From the NCBI GenBank assembly GCA_037953745.1, contig JBAKBP010001430.1:124001-188000 (forward strand): a DNA stretch of 64,000 bases, read 5' to 3'. The notes beneath the pieces were generated by a model, which worked only from the letters and a program-made list of their open reading frames with translations, was not told the origin of the DNA and ran no database searches. The position numbers and the translations under genes were made by a program. Numbering within the stretch: position 1 is the first letter of the stretch; the number at the start of each line of letters is the position of its first letter. Of the stretch, positions 10,906-22,600 are shown in pieces. The stretch is from Lithodes maja. Lineage: Eukaryota; Arthropoda; Malacostraca; Decapoda; Lithodidae.

Positions 10906-12186
10906 CTGTTTGCCGGGTCTACACCAGGTGAGGACGCAGCCATCTTGACAGGATGTGATGACACAGTCCTCCCGGAACACCAGCCCTGACAGTCGCTCCT
11001 GCCCGATCTTCTTGCAGATCATGGGCTCTAGCAAGGGGCACTCATCCAGTCGGGGACATACCCACGTACCCATGGGCTTACACCACTCCTCTGAACTTAA
11101 CGTTGACCCGCCCACTTGGTTCTTGTTAACGGATCCCTTACAGTTCTGAGTAGAATTTTTTGATGCGAGACTTAAGCTTCTTTGTGGTCCTTATCCCTTT
11201 CTCTTTGTCCTTTTTCTCCCAAAGTTTAGGTTGGCCAGCTTAGCAGTGAGGGAGTTGGTGGAGTGAGAGTGATGGGAGGAGTCACTGCCCACAGAAGACT
11301 CTTTTGCATTATTGCACTTAGCATTGGCTGTGGATTGTCCAGTTTGAGTTCCCCCTATTCCCCCACTCACATTCACTCCCCCACTACTGCTGACCACTGT
11401 ACTTGATCTTGGTCGCAAGTAAGGTTGTGTTAAAATATCATCCTTGAGGTCCCACAAGCACAGTAGCGTGTCCTGGCTCACTGACCCTAACCGGTAGCTC
11501 GTCACAGTCAACCCCAGTCCGTCTGAGGCTAAAGAGTTCCTGTTTGAGTTAGGCTTGGAGTTTGGCGCACCATTGCTTGCCTTACTTCCTCTAACGTCAT
11601 TACCGTAACTATTATGTTTAGAAGTGTCTTCACTGCACATGTCTAATGATTCCATATCACTATATAACGTTGTGTACGAGTCAAAAGCAACTACCGTTAC
11701 CCAGCTCTTGTGCCCCTGTCCTCTGGCTACCACTCTCTTATCGTGAAAGGACCATATAGTTACGAGGTCATCCTCGCCCCCGGTAACAACGAAGCGGCCA
11801 TCGGGTGACCAACACACACACAATAGTCCACCATAGTAACTTCTGGCACTACCCACTAGGTCCATGGTATCAAAGTTAAACACTCTCAAGTAACCATCTT
11901 GGGACACCACAGCCAAATATTTTGAGCATGGCGAGAAGTCAAATTCATTAATGCTTCCATCACCAATGACCCACCTATACAGTGGGTTTCTAGTACTTTT
12001 AGTTTTGCAGGTGTACACAGAGTAGCCATCCCCCTGTTTGAAGAGCTGGTAGTGCGGTCTGTCCACGCCGCACATGAGCTCCTCATTGTAAGTGTACATG
12101 TGACCGCTGCTGTGTGCCGCCAGGAACTGGTTGGGGGAGCCGGGGATCCATCTCACACACGTCACCTTCGTCTTGTCTATTAACCT
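10906..12186 (-). CDS. WDR20: WDR20/DMWD-type WD40 protein, large internal exon (minus strand)
   Basis: Encodes most of a WDR20 homologue, a WD40 scaffold that in animals binds and activates the USP12/USP46-UAF1 deubiquitinases. The exon opens after a TTCTTACAG acceptor with R-L-I-D-K-T-K-V-T-C-V-R-W. Conserved blocks follow: AHSSGHMYTYNEE, STRNPLYRWVIGDGSINEF, SQDGYLRVFNFD, GGLLCVCWSPDG, VTGGEDDLVTIWSF, GHKSWVTVVAFD, a Ser/Asn-rich linker, LGSVSQDTLLCLWDL, then C-terminal LLEPMICKKIGQERL. It ends at donor CAG|GT (10906). A TAA at 11191-11193 interrupts the frame in a Lys-rich stretch, but the same frame resumes with family-like sequence; single missing bases in three short runs would explain this. 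N-terminal exons were not found in the window. Confidence 0.88.
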
Positions 12187-12305
12187 CTGTAAGAATAGGC
12201 AACCATGTTATAAGAGTTTCATAAATATATTTAATCATCTTGTTTATTAACCTCAGCAACAATAGGCAACCATATAAAAAAAAGAGCTTAATAAATAGCT
12301 AATGT
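12172..12305. repeat. 67-bp tandem duplication over the WDR20 exon acceptor
   Basis: Units 12172-12238 and 12239-12305 share CTTGT(C/T)TATTAACCTC and AATAGGCAACCAT. The first contains the start of the large WDR20 exon and its acceptor. The second contains a diverged copy of that exon edge lying inside the upstream intron. Confidence 0.7.
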
Positions 12306-13278
12306 AAAAAAATAATAAGCAACGACGAGATACCAACAAAGATACAATAGTCAATGACAAGATTCTTCAGTCAGGGTCTTCCCCAAGAGAAGCAATTGTG
12401 ACAGGAAATTGGTATAACTACCAGTACTGGTATCTGGCGGCAGGTTACTGGTACGGTAATAGAAGCACATCTTGATCCCACTGAAATAAATGTACCGGTA
12501 TGTACAGTATGTATATACACAGGCGCATACCCCATAGCTGGGGGTGGCCGACTCGAGACAGAGCCCAACCAAAAAAAAACAAAAAACACACACACATATC
12601 TAAGTCGCCCTGGAGAAGACCCAGAGACCCAGGCCCATTTGGGGTCTACAACAAAAGATTCTCAGACACCAGACCTCCCAGATAGTTTCCGATCTCAGCT
12701 GGCAGACACGCAGTGAAGCTTTACCACTACAATGCCCGCCTACCTCACATCCAGACATGACCCTTCATATACACTGACTCCCCGGGCCAGACGCCTGACG
12801 GACTATTATCTAGTCCAACTGGCGCCCGACCCCCTCTCTCAACGACTGTGTTATCACTCATCTATTCACAAGCATTCTCCATTAATTCCTATATATTTTC
12901 CCTTCTCTTGCCTGTTCTACAGTTCTCTATCTTCCAACGTTTGTACTACACAATCTCTCCATCTCAACGGAGGTCTTCCTACCCCTCTACCTCCCCTTGT
13001 ATTTGACTCATATACTCTCTTTGTAAGCCTTTCATCTCCCATTCGCTCAACATGTCTATACCAGAACAGCACCCCTGTCCACTCTGGCCAATAAAGGTTC
13101 CTGCTGTCCCACTCTCCTACGTACCTCTTAATTCCTCAATCTGTCTCTACGAGTCACTCCACATATACTGTACTCCTCAAGCAACTCTTATCCATCACAT
13201 CTAGCTTTCTTCTTTCTTTTGCCTTCAGATCCCATGTCTCAGCCCCATACATCACTGTTGGTACAACAGTACAACAGG
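12306..13278. other. Intron/intergenic stretch upstream of the WDR20 exon
   Basis: No recognisable coding exon. Segment 12521-12640 (GGGGGTGGCCGACTCGAGACAGAG, A-rich run, GGAGAAGACCCAGAGACC) is related to 18030-18187 and marks a dispersed repeat. The remainder is C/T-rich single-copy-looking sequence. The missing N-terminal WDR20 exons are not seen here. Confidence 0.5.
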
Positions 13279-13396
13279 AGGTAGGGATCAGGAGGTCAGA
13301 AGTGTGTTAAGCCATGAAAAGAGTGAAGATAGGAAAGCATCAGGAATAGATGGAGTGTGTGGGGAAATGCTGAGGTATGGTGGTGAGATAGTGATG
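13279..13396 (+). pseudogene. RTE-type LINE fragment (reverse transcriptase start)
   Basis: About 118 bp matching 24783-24895 of the RTE-type element (GGGATCAGGAGGTCAGAAGTGTG... to GGTGGTGAGATAGTGAT) with several mismatches. It encodes part of the segment before RT motif 1. Too short to be functional; a relic. Confidence 0.8.
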
Positions 13397-13523
13397 TAAT
13401 AATAATATGCTGGTACCGGTATTATATTTGTTCGAGCGCCAATTCTCCAAGTGGATTCACGAGCGCTCACATTAACTTAAATGTTTCCATAAACAAAAAA
13501 TCACACACACAAACACACACACA

Positions 13524-15757
13524 TTAAAGTTCATAGTCATCAGTAACTCCAGTATCATAAGCCCTCAGAAATATGTGCGACTTCAGTTGTTTCTTAAAAG
13601 CGTCAACACAATTCAACTGCTTAAGTGACACTTGAAGTCGATTGACTAGACGTGGGGCAACATAAGAGAAGGATCTAGCAGCAAAAACACGTTCCCTAAT
13701 GGCTCTGGGCTCATAAAGGCGATATGGGTCATCACCACTACACAAATTCACATTTGACTCTTTATGTGTTGGAAATAGAAGATACAACAAATACTTAGGC
13801 TCACCAAACCTCAGCACCTTAAATTTCAGTAAGCAAATTTTAAACTCTATTCTGGCCTTGATGAGAAGCCAGTGTAGATTTATTAAATAATATGTGGTGG
13901 GTGTTCTGGGTGGAAGTGAAACATATTAGTCTAGCACACCTATTGAGAACAGACTGGAGTTTCTTCAAAGTAGCATTTGGTAGACCAATGAACAATGAAT
14001 TACAGTAATCAATTCTAGATATAACAAATGAATGAATGAGGGTCAAAAGAGATTCCCTGCTCAAGAACTTCCTTATAGCATAAAGGTGACAACTCTTCAT
14101 GACACTCCGCCAGTACCTGACAGCGATTATTTTATATCATGAGATCTGATTGACGTCTTTCATATACAGTACCACCTTTATATACGTAACAATTCTATCC
14201 AATATCTTCTAGCTATTTCGTCAACGTTTACCTTCTTCCCTATTCACCAGTTCTTAAAGGCGTTTAATTTATTTCGCGAAATCTGACTGTTGTGCTTCAT
14301 ATACCGCATTCTACTCCCTTCCGTCATATTTCCCTTCACCAGCCTTATGAGGGCTCCGGCCCAGTAGGCTGACAAATTACATCTTTCTCTCTCTCTCTTC
14401 ATGACACTATTTATATGAATGAATATCAACACCATATGAGGAGGAGCACTTTATTGACAACGTTTCGCAGATAGCTTCTTCGGGTCACTAACAGACGCTA
14501 GGTCCTTCAACGCCTTAAGTATCCGTCATGACAAGTCGGGGAGGGGGGTATGTAGGACAAGGAGGGAGGAGTAAGGGGGGTATGGGTAATGGGTAGTAGA
14601 CAGCAGTATACACAATTACACACATTTTTGTATGGGTTACCAACGGAACAGAATATGTAGATACTATTATTAACCAACTACAGTATATGAAGAATAATTC
14701 TCCGCCTGCCCCACCTGTCATGACGGATATTTAAGGCGTTCAAGGACCTAGCGTCTGTTAGTGACCTGAAGAAGCTATCTATGGAACGTTGTCAATAAAG
14801 TGCTCCTCTTCATATGGTGTTTATATTCATTCTGTCAACTTGTCAGATATTTCAACATACTATTTATATGACTTTTAAAGTTCAGATTTTTGTCGAATAC
14901 AACGCCTAAGTTTCTCACTGATTCCAAAGGTTGGAGCTGTGATTCACCAAATTCTAGACAACCAAAATCTTCATGGACACTATTTCTCAAATTACCATTT
15001 ATGACTATAATCTCTGTCTTGCTGTCATTCAATTTGAGCTTCCTTATAGTCATCCAGATATTCAAGTCTGACAATAGTGATGAAAATGTATTCTTTACCT
15101 CATCGATATTGTTAATTTCAATATACAACTGTGAATCATCTGCATAGAAATGATACTTAACACCATATACATCCAGTAGGGATGAAAGACTAGAGGCATA
15201 GATAATAAACAACACAGGGCCAAGAACTGATCCCTGAGGCACCCCGAACTTTAGCGATGATGGTTCTGACATGGAGCCACCAATGACAACACGTTGACTG
15301 CGATCAGCAATATGACTGAAGAAGCAGGAGTGCATCTCCCTGCACACCAAAACCAGAAAGGTCTCTCAGGAGCAACTGATGGTCAATAGTATCAAACGCT
15401 GCAGAGAGATCCAACAAAACCAAAAGAGAACACCGTCCAGAACATGTATTCGAGACTAAATCATTATAAATCGGATCCAATGAACAGAATGTTTTATTGA
15501 GTTCTCTTATGTATGTCAAGGCATTTAGGGAGTTAATCGGCTGAAAATGTGTGAAGGCAGAGTCTACGGCCAACGGCCGAGAAGGGACCACAGAGAAATC
15601 TCCAAGAGCATGGGTATTGTCGAACTGCAAAGAAAGCTGAACATTTTGATGCAAGATCAGCAGCTGAGACAGATGAGGGGAGAACCTGAGAAGAACGCTG
15701 ACCAGTTAAGTTGTTAAGAGTTGAAAAAAGTTGTTGCTGGTCACCTCTGTGGGGATC
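13524..15757 (-). pseudogene. LINE reverse transcriptase remnant
   Basis: Minus-strand RT remnant. Segment 15654-15304 holds ELNKTFCSLDPI and a motif-A-like VLLDLSAAFDTIDHQLLL. Segment 15350-14835 holds FGVPQGSVLGPVLF and YHFYADDSQLY, the catalytic A-D-D. After a foldback insertion, 14100-13840 and 13817-13524 carry the C-terminal part ending near GVTDDYEL. Relative to the LINE at 19448-24180, the part between CSLDPI and YNDLV is deleted. It is a non-LTR retrotransposon of the CR1/L2 type with several disabling changes. Confidence 0.82.
14417..14833. repeat. Foldback element with about 115-bp arms
   Basis: The left arm (14417-14532) and right arm (14717-14833) are near-perfect reverse complements (ACCATATGAGGAGGAGCACTTTATTGAC... 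/ ...GTCAATAAAGTGCTCCTCTTCATATGGT). The roughly 185-bp loop is G- and T-rich. It sits between RT fragments of the decayed LINE. Superfamily unknown. Confidence 0.8.
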
Positions 15758-16663
15758 GGTTTTTACACCATACCCGAAAGAGGATTAACCCGGGAGCTGC
15801 GGGGAGACTCTTAAGAGTTCCCCCGGCGGACTGCGGGAAGACTCTTGAGAGTAAGTAAAATAAAAAATCATCTTTTGACATCGAAAAAAAAAAAAAAAAA
15901 AAAATTTATTTTTTTATTTTTTTATTTTTTTTTTGGCCCCTGGGCCATGCAAAATCTCAGTCCTCTACCTCCCCTCCTTCCCCACTTTCCTCCTCTCCTT
16001 CAGTTATCACCTATTTTCCCTATTATTCCCTTATTCTGAGGTATATTTTCGTGCTAACATTAGCGAGTTGCAAGCAGGGTGTTGTCATCACTGATGGCAA
16101 GCGAGTGCAAGAGAGAGAGAGAGAGTATCGATCGACTGTGTCTCAGTGGCCTTGGGGGAAATTGGCGGGAAAGCAGTTTGCCTCACCCATACATTATACA
16201 ACTCGCGGGCTATATCTCCGATTTTGACCATCCAAACGCTGTTTTCACTCGTTTTATTGTTGTTTCAGGTTAATACCTTTATAATCAACCCATAATAGGC
16301 ACATATGGATAATTATTAATGCTATTAATGGTACAATGAATATTTTAGTGACGGAAACACCTCAAATACGTCAGCACAGGGGGACGTTTTCAATTACCCC
16401 CATGCGCACTTGTTAGGTTAATGGAGCTCTGATCTTACTCTCAACCATCTGAACAATTTTACCAACACACCTAAACTTTGTTAAATACGGAAATAGCCTC
16501 ACAAAAATATCATGCCCTGGTGGGGGCACGAACTCTCGACCCTTGGGTGTGAGGCAGACACCTTACCAGTTAGACCAATAGAGATATCCCACTTGGCCTG
16601 TTCGGCTCAGGGTATTTCCGCATCCGATCTGTTTAGGATAGCCTACTTTCACTGACTTTACAC
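15758..16663 (-). mobile_element. tRNA-derived SINE copy 1 (minus), interrupted by a TTAA element
   Basis: On the minus strand a tRNA-like head reads GGTCTAACTGGTAAGGTGTC, then GTCGAGAGTTCGTGCCCCC as B box region (16510-16583). A non-tRNA body runs to the segment CCGATCCCCACAG at the 3' side. A second copy occurs at 16916-18360. The TTAA element 15789-16417 splits this copy. The CACCTCT target sequence occurs on both sides of the whole insertion block in the host LINE. Confidence 0.7.
15789..16417 (+). mobile_element. TTAA-flanked non-autonomous element, copy 2
   Basis: Near-identical to 4957-5571 and flanked by TTAA (15785-15788, 16418-16421). The homopolymer region differs: an A run followed by T-rich tracts (15883-15935) instead of one long T run. 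The SINE copy at 16916-17030 shows the same host sequence with a single TTAA, so the boundaries are exact. Confidence 0.88.
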
Positions 16664-16915
16664 TACTTCACCTTCTGGGAAGCGAAAGCTGCGAACAGAG
16701 AGGAACGAACAGAGAGGAACAAGCTTGAGCCGAATCGACCGAGAGTCCGTCAGAGAGATGAACGGGAATGGTGAGTCAACTTCACTGAGCGGTGCATACA
16801 CGCACCTACAAACTGCCCAGTTGGCAACTCGCTTGGGCGGCTGGCAACTTCCACAACCCAACCCAAGCGCGTCTCACATACACTCCCTGCTCTCTCCTAT
16901 CCTCTTCCTTGCCCT
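16664..16915. other. Spacer between two SINE copies
   Basis: About 250 bp with no recognisable gene or repeat partner in the window; includes a short duplicated AACAGAGAGGAAC motif. Confidence 0.4.
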
Positions 16916-18360
16916 GTGGGGATCGGTTTTTACACCATACCCGAAAGAGGATTAATGGAGCTCCGATCTTACTCTCAACCATCTGAACAATTTTACCAAC
17001 ACACCTAAACTTTGTTAAATACGGAAATTCTATCTACAGTAAACTTCCGTTAATCCGAAGGGCAGGGGACCGGCCCTCGTTCGGATTAGTGGATTTTTCG
17101 GATTATCGGACTTTACCCCTATGAACCTGTGTATGACGAAAACATCGAGACATTAGGCCACCCAAATGACACAATGGTGCACACACACATATCATATGTT
17201 CATGAAATCACTTCAAAAGTTTACCATTGTCATTGTAGCCTATTACCTACTTCAAAACATTCAGATTAATGGTCAAAGGAATCTGCTGATATAAACGTCT
17301 TCTTCTTCTTCCGTCTACTAGCAAGTTTGTCTTGCTCTTTAAGATCAGATGTGGTTCGGGAAGTAATGCCTTAACAACGGCACCTCCCTGAGAAGTTCTT
17401 GTAATTTTCCTTTTGTGATTTTCCTTTTGTGATGTGCTCTGTTATATTATATTGTATTGAAAGCACCCTTGTCTTGTTGTCTTGAAAGCACCCTTGGGAC
17501 GCTCCGATCACTGAACTATAAATAGTAGCGTATCGGAACGTCCAAAGGTGCGTTTTCAAGCTCAAGGCTAATACATCCAAAGGTGCATTTTCAAGCTCAA
17601 GACTGAATGCGCTTGCAGAAAATGCGGTGCAAGCCAGTAGCGCATCGGAGCGTCCCAAGGATGCGTTCAAGAGCAAAACAAACTCTCTAGCAGACGATGT
17701 GGAAGAAGAAGAAGAAGAAGAAGGTGTTTACGTTTATATCAGTAGCTTCCTTTGACCATTAATCTGAATGTTTTGAAGTAGGTAATAGGCTACAATGACA
17801 ATGGTAAACTTTTAAAGTGAATTCATGAACATATGATATGTGTGTGCTCCATTATGTGTCATTTGAGTGGCCTAATGCCTCAAAAAGGGGACTTTGGGAC
17901 TTCTTGAAATTCGGACCATCGGGAGAATTCGGATTTGGCCTCAAATTGAAAAATTCGGACTATTGGGAGATTCGAATCATCGGTCGTCGGATTAACGGAC
18001 TTTTACTGTATCTATCTATATGCTCAGGCCCAATCCCCATTTTGGGGGTAGCCGACTCAAGACAGAGCAAGAACAGGGAAAACACAAAAACAACATAAAA
18101 CAAAAAATAAACACAGATAAAAAACACAAACTCACACACATCCAGGTCACCCAGGAGAAGACCCAGAGACCAGGGTTACCAAGGTCGGAAATAGCCTCAC
18201 GAAAATATCATGCCCTGGTGGGGGCACAAACTCTCGACCCTTGGGTGTGAGGCAGACACCTTACCAGTTAGACCAATAGAGATATCCCACTTGGCCTGTT
18301 CGGCTCAGGGTATTTCCGCATCCGATCTGTTTAGGATAGCCTACTTTCACTGACTCTACA
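16916..18360 (-). mobile_element. tRNA-derived SINE copy 2 (minus), split by a MITE
   Basis: The outer pieces 16916-17034 and 18188-18360 are near-identical to the SINE copy at 15758-16663, including the tRNA-like A and B boxes at about 18215-18285. They are separated by a TA-flanked MITE (17037-18008) and by a 180-bp segment related to 12521-12640. Confidence 0.7.
17037..18008. mobile_element. Tigger/pogo-like MITE with long inverted arms
   Basis: Starts CAGTAAACTTCCGTTAATCCG and ends CGGATTAACGGACTTTTACTG, with TA on both sides (17035-17036, 18009-18010). The arms continue as imperfect inverted repeats for more than 250 bp (for example TACCATTGTCATTGTAGCC / GGCTACAATGACAATGGTA). The central part repeats GGTGC(G/A)TTTTCAAGCTCAAG. 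Non-coding, 972 bp. Confidence 0.85.
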
Positions 18361-19130
18361 CCTCTGCAGGAATCGATTCAACCAGTATAATACTCGATCT
18401 TGCATTGTGTAATTTTGACGGTGATAGCTCTACGAGCAGCGAAATAATTTAAACAAGAGGATTCAGTTCTGTGCCGGCGCCACAGACGCTCTGCCCGTCT
18501 CCTCCTCTTGCGCAAAGCCACTACACTTGAATCATACCATGGAGTGTCATCCTTTATCCTTATTCCTTGTCAATCTCAGGGCAATCATGGTCTTGAATAT
18601 AACAGAAGGTGTTATAAGTGTGGACCAACTGATTTGCTGTTGATGATGTAATATCGACCGTTTTAAGTGAAAGTTCAATATCACAACTTATATTTTCTTG
18701 ATCAAAATTACAATATTTACGAAAAGTTATTTTCTTGGTATAAGATAAGGGTTTTGGTGTATTCACTTTAAAGGAGATGATGTCATGGTCAGACACGCTA
18801 CGGCCAATAGGAAAAACTTCAATATTATTTACAAGGTTGGATTCACTCTGGGAGAGGACCGGGTCAAGGGTATGCCCTGAAGCATGTGTAGGGTCAGCCA
18901 CGAGGGTTGAAAAACTATACTGTACATGTAAACAAGTTCCAGGAACTCAGAGGAATAAAGTTTCATTCCAGGTGTGTCGACCCAATAGTTAAAGTCACCG
19001 CAAATCAAAAGTTTTCCGCTCTGTGGAGAAACATTTCAAGTATGTGCTAAATTCTTCCATAAAGAGTCTATCTGGAAAGTTCTGAAGATGGAGAGAGGGC
19101 ATGGCAAGTATAGGATCAAGAGTTAATGTA

Positions 19131-19443
19131 AATACCAGTGGTGTATACCCATGTGCAGTATGCAGAAAAGGGGTTGGGCGCGAATTCACTTCAGTGTAGG
19201 GTCAGCCATTGCTGGGTACAATATAGGAAGAAGCGCTATACTAGAATAGAGGAACCTCTGCCAAGGAAGAAGTCTGAAGTTGAGAAATTTGTATGTATAG
19301 TACCGGTACCGTATGCAAAGGTAAGCTCGCGTTCAATGACCGGCATGAGAGTGTTAACTCTGGCATTGAGTCGCTGGAGATGGTGAACAAGTTTTGCTAC
19401 TTGGGAGATACCATCTCCGCCAGTGGTGGGGGCGAAACTGAAA
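19131..19443 (+). pseudogene. RTE-type RT fragment with Cys/His-rich region
   Basis: Plus-strand relic. Around 19138-19300 there are decayed Cys-rich repeats (NSLQCRVSHCWVQ..., KFVCIVP) like the Cys/His region of some arthropod RTE-type RTs. At 19350-19440 the frame reads NSGIESLEMVNKFCYLGDTIS, a typical RT C-terminal block. The order suggests a rearranged fragment. Not functional. Confidence 0.6.
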
Positions 19444-19617
19444 CTACATAATAATAATAATAATAATAAGCATGTTACTTATTTCTCATAAGCGCCAATT
19501 TTTCCGAAGAATTCACTAGCGCTCGAAAAGAGAAAGAAAAAAGAACAAAAATCAATGCATCAAAAGAAGGCTTATATACAACACACATTTAACAATCACT
19601 AGCAGTGGCAAAATAGC

Positions 19618-22600
19618 CTAAACTCTATAGCCATCTGTCATGACACCTCTCTCAAGATCATAGCTTCTCTCAAAGAGAAAAGTCTTAAGTTGTCTCTTGA
19701 AGCATTCAACAGAACTCAGTTGTCTCATGGACAGCGGCAACCTGTTATACAACCTCAGAGCCATGTAGGAGAATGACCTCTCAAAGAAAGAAGACTGCTG
19801 GAAAGCCCTTGGTTCATCAAGACGAAAAGGGTCATTGTCATGACGCACAACTACACCATGGTGTGCCGGTGGGCGCCTGAGCAGCTCCGCAAGGTACCTA
19901 GGCTCACCAAATTTGAGAACCTTAAAAGTCACCAAACACAACTTAAATTCTATTCTTGCTCTTACTGGCAGCCAGTGCAGTTCTATGTGAAGAGATGTAG
20001 TAGGAGTTCTAGGTGGAACACCAAAAATTAGTCTTGCGGCCCTGTTAAGAACAGACTGAACTTTCTTCAAAATATAATTTGGAAGACTCACCAACAGGGC
20101 ATTGCAATAATCAACACGAGAGAAGACCAATAAGTGAACCAACGTCAGGAGGCAACGTCTGGTTATAAACGGCTTCACCAAATAGAGATTTCTGATGTGC
20201 AAGTAACAACTTTTAACTATCTGGTGATGGGCTGGTCTATCAGAGTGAGAACTGAGCGATCTCTGCCATACCCATAGCTTACTCTGACTGTTCCTTTTAC
20301 TTATATATTTTCTAGATCTCAAGTGACGGCGTCTCTTCCGTGGATTGACCTCCCAATCTACCAAGATTGGAAGCCAAAGCGTCACATTTTTCCTTTGCCC
20401 CTCAACTTTCTCTTCATAATTGCTGAGGGGCACAGGGCCCTGGGTGGGGCTTTGGTTTCCCGGGCGTTTCCTCACCCTCCCCAGCTCCCCGCCATGGAGT
20501 GGCTTCGGTCACCCAGGCTTTATTGTGGGGGCGCTCGGTTATGGCCTTGGCCTTGCTCGGGGCCTTGGGGCTGTTCGGCCAGGCAGCTTGGGGAACAGCA
20601 ACAACAACAACTATCTGGTTTACATGCTCTTTGAAATCTAATCGGGAGTTCACATATACACCCAGATTTCGAACAGAGTTGGCCAGTCGCAGCTGAGATC
20701 CACCCACATTGATGGAGAGGGCACCTACTATATCATCAGCTCTTCTATTTCCTCGGATGATGAGAATATCAGTTTTACCATCATTTAGTTTAAGTTTTCT
20801 CGCTCTCATCCACTTCTTGATATCAGACATCAACAATTCCATCTTACTCCGTATATCAACTATATTTGTGATTCTCACATAAATCTGGGTGTCATCTGCA
20901 TAAAAGTGAAAGGTGACATTATGTGCACGAAGCAGAAGAGACAAACTGCTAATATAAATTATAAATAGGATAGGACCTAAAACTGATCCCTGCGGAACAC
21001 CATACTGCAGGGGTGTCGAGTCCGAGACCACTTGATTTACCATCACACTCTGGGATCTACCTGACAAGTACGACCCAAGAAGCAAGAGAGCGGAGTCACG
21101 CACACCACAATCATAAAGATCACTCAATAACAACTCGTGATCCACTGTGTCAAAAGCCGCAGAGAGATCAAGCAAGACCAATAGTGAGGCCACACCATTG
21201 CAAATGTTCTCAACTAGATCATTATGTACTCTAATCAATGCTGTTTCAGTTGAATGATGCTGTCGGTAAGCAGACTGAAAAATTGGGATAGTTTCATTCT
21301 GCTGAAGTAGTGGTTGTAATTGGTCAAGTATTGCACGCTCTAATATCTTTGATATGAAGGACAGGTTGGAGACAGGACGATAGTTCAACATGTTCTCAAC
21401 ATCAAGTCCAGGTTTCTTTAGAGTAGGTCGGAGTAGTGCATGCTTTTCAGAATGTGGGAAGCTACCTTCAGAGAAGCACTTATTAATTATTTTGGAAATA
21501 AACTCAACTGTGTGATCATAGACTCTTGGTAGCTTGGAAACATTTATGGGATCCAACGGGCAAAATGTTTTATTGAGGTTTCTTATGTAGGACGAGATCA
21601 TGTCCACCTCTACTGAGTGAAAGGATGAGAGGACATTATTAGGAATGTGTCGGGGTTGGAGTACAACTGAAAGTTCTTCACCAACAGAAGCATCATCCAG
21701 TTCCTGTCTTATGCAAGTTATCTTGCCAGCAAAAAATGCCACAAAGTTGGCAGCCAACTCGGCATCAGGTACAGGTCTTAAGCTGACTCTTGTTTTTCCA
21801 AGTAAACTGTTTACAATTGAAGCCAACCTCCTCTGGTCGTTACCACACGAGTCAACTTTTCCCTGATAATACACTTTCTTTTCATCTTTGATTTTGTGGA
21901 CCACAGCTCTTCTGGCTGACAGATATTGCAACCATGTAGAATCTGTTTTATTTTTCCGCCATTCACGTTCAGCTCTTCTACGCGCTCTTCTAAGAAATTT
22001 AACTCGAGTGCTATACCAGGGCGAATCATCTCGTACTATGATTTTCTTCTCTACTTCTGGACAGTGATGATCGAACACTAATTTAAGTGCATTTCCATGT
22101 ACCTCCACCAGCTCATCTGAAGTAAGGTTGGAAGTATCAATACTTCCCAAGTACTGTTTTACTTCACTGCTAGCCAAATTTAGGTCTGTATTTTTATAAT
22201 TTCTAAATCTGATTACTTTTTCATGTGTGAGTGGCTTAGGGAAATCAAAGCTGAAAGTAATCAAAGCATGATCAGAGGTATTAGGGTCAGCATTCTCAAC
22301 ATCAACATCCAGAACACCACCACAACCCACAGGAGAGAAAACCAAGTCAAGGGTGTGTCCTAAGATATGAGTTGGGTGGGACACATGGTTTACAAAATTG
22401 TTCTGATCAGTCAACTCAAGGAACTCAGGAGAGAATGGCTTCAGATGAGGGCTGTCAACCCAGTAATTAAAATCTCCACATATCAAAAGTCTTCCGGTTT
22501 TAGCAGAAAATTCCTCGAGAAACTGCCCAAACTCTTCCATAAAACCCCTATCTGTGCCACGATGGCCAGGCCTATAGACAACTGCCATTCTTAGAATTTG

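Larger units (their letters stand above)
13397..19130 (-). mobile_element. Decayed CR1/L2-type LINE split by later insertions
   Basis: One LINE reading on the minus strand. The endonuclease part (19130-18361) and the reverse-transcriptase part (15757-14835, 14100-13524) align in order to the better preserved element at 19448-24180. The two halves meet at the same codon run (Cys-Arg-Gly-Asp-Gln-Gln) and share CACCTCT at the break. The inserts are a foldback (14417-14833) and SINE material (15758-18360), itself carrying a TTAA element and a Tigger-like MITE. The 3' end has a short AAT repeat near 13399-13407. Stops, deletions and frameshifts make it clearly dead. Confidence 0.8.

Noticed and set aside
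16500..16600. Authentic tRNA gene on the minus strand
   Set aside because: A and B boxes are present, but the acceptor stem does not pair, and the same unit is repeated with a long non-tRNA body (SINE).
20323..20696. Small ORFs in the GC-rich part of the SINE family
   Set aside because: Frames differ among copies S1-S3 and contain no domain; the element is a short retroposon.
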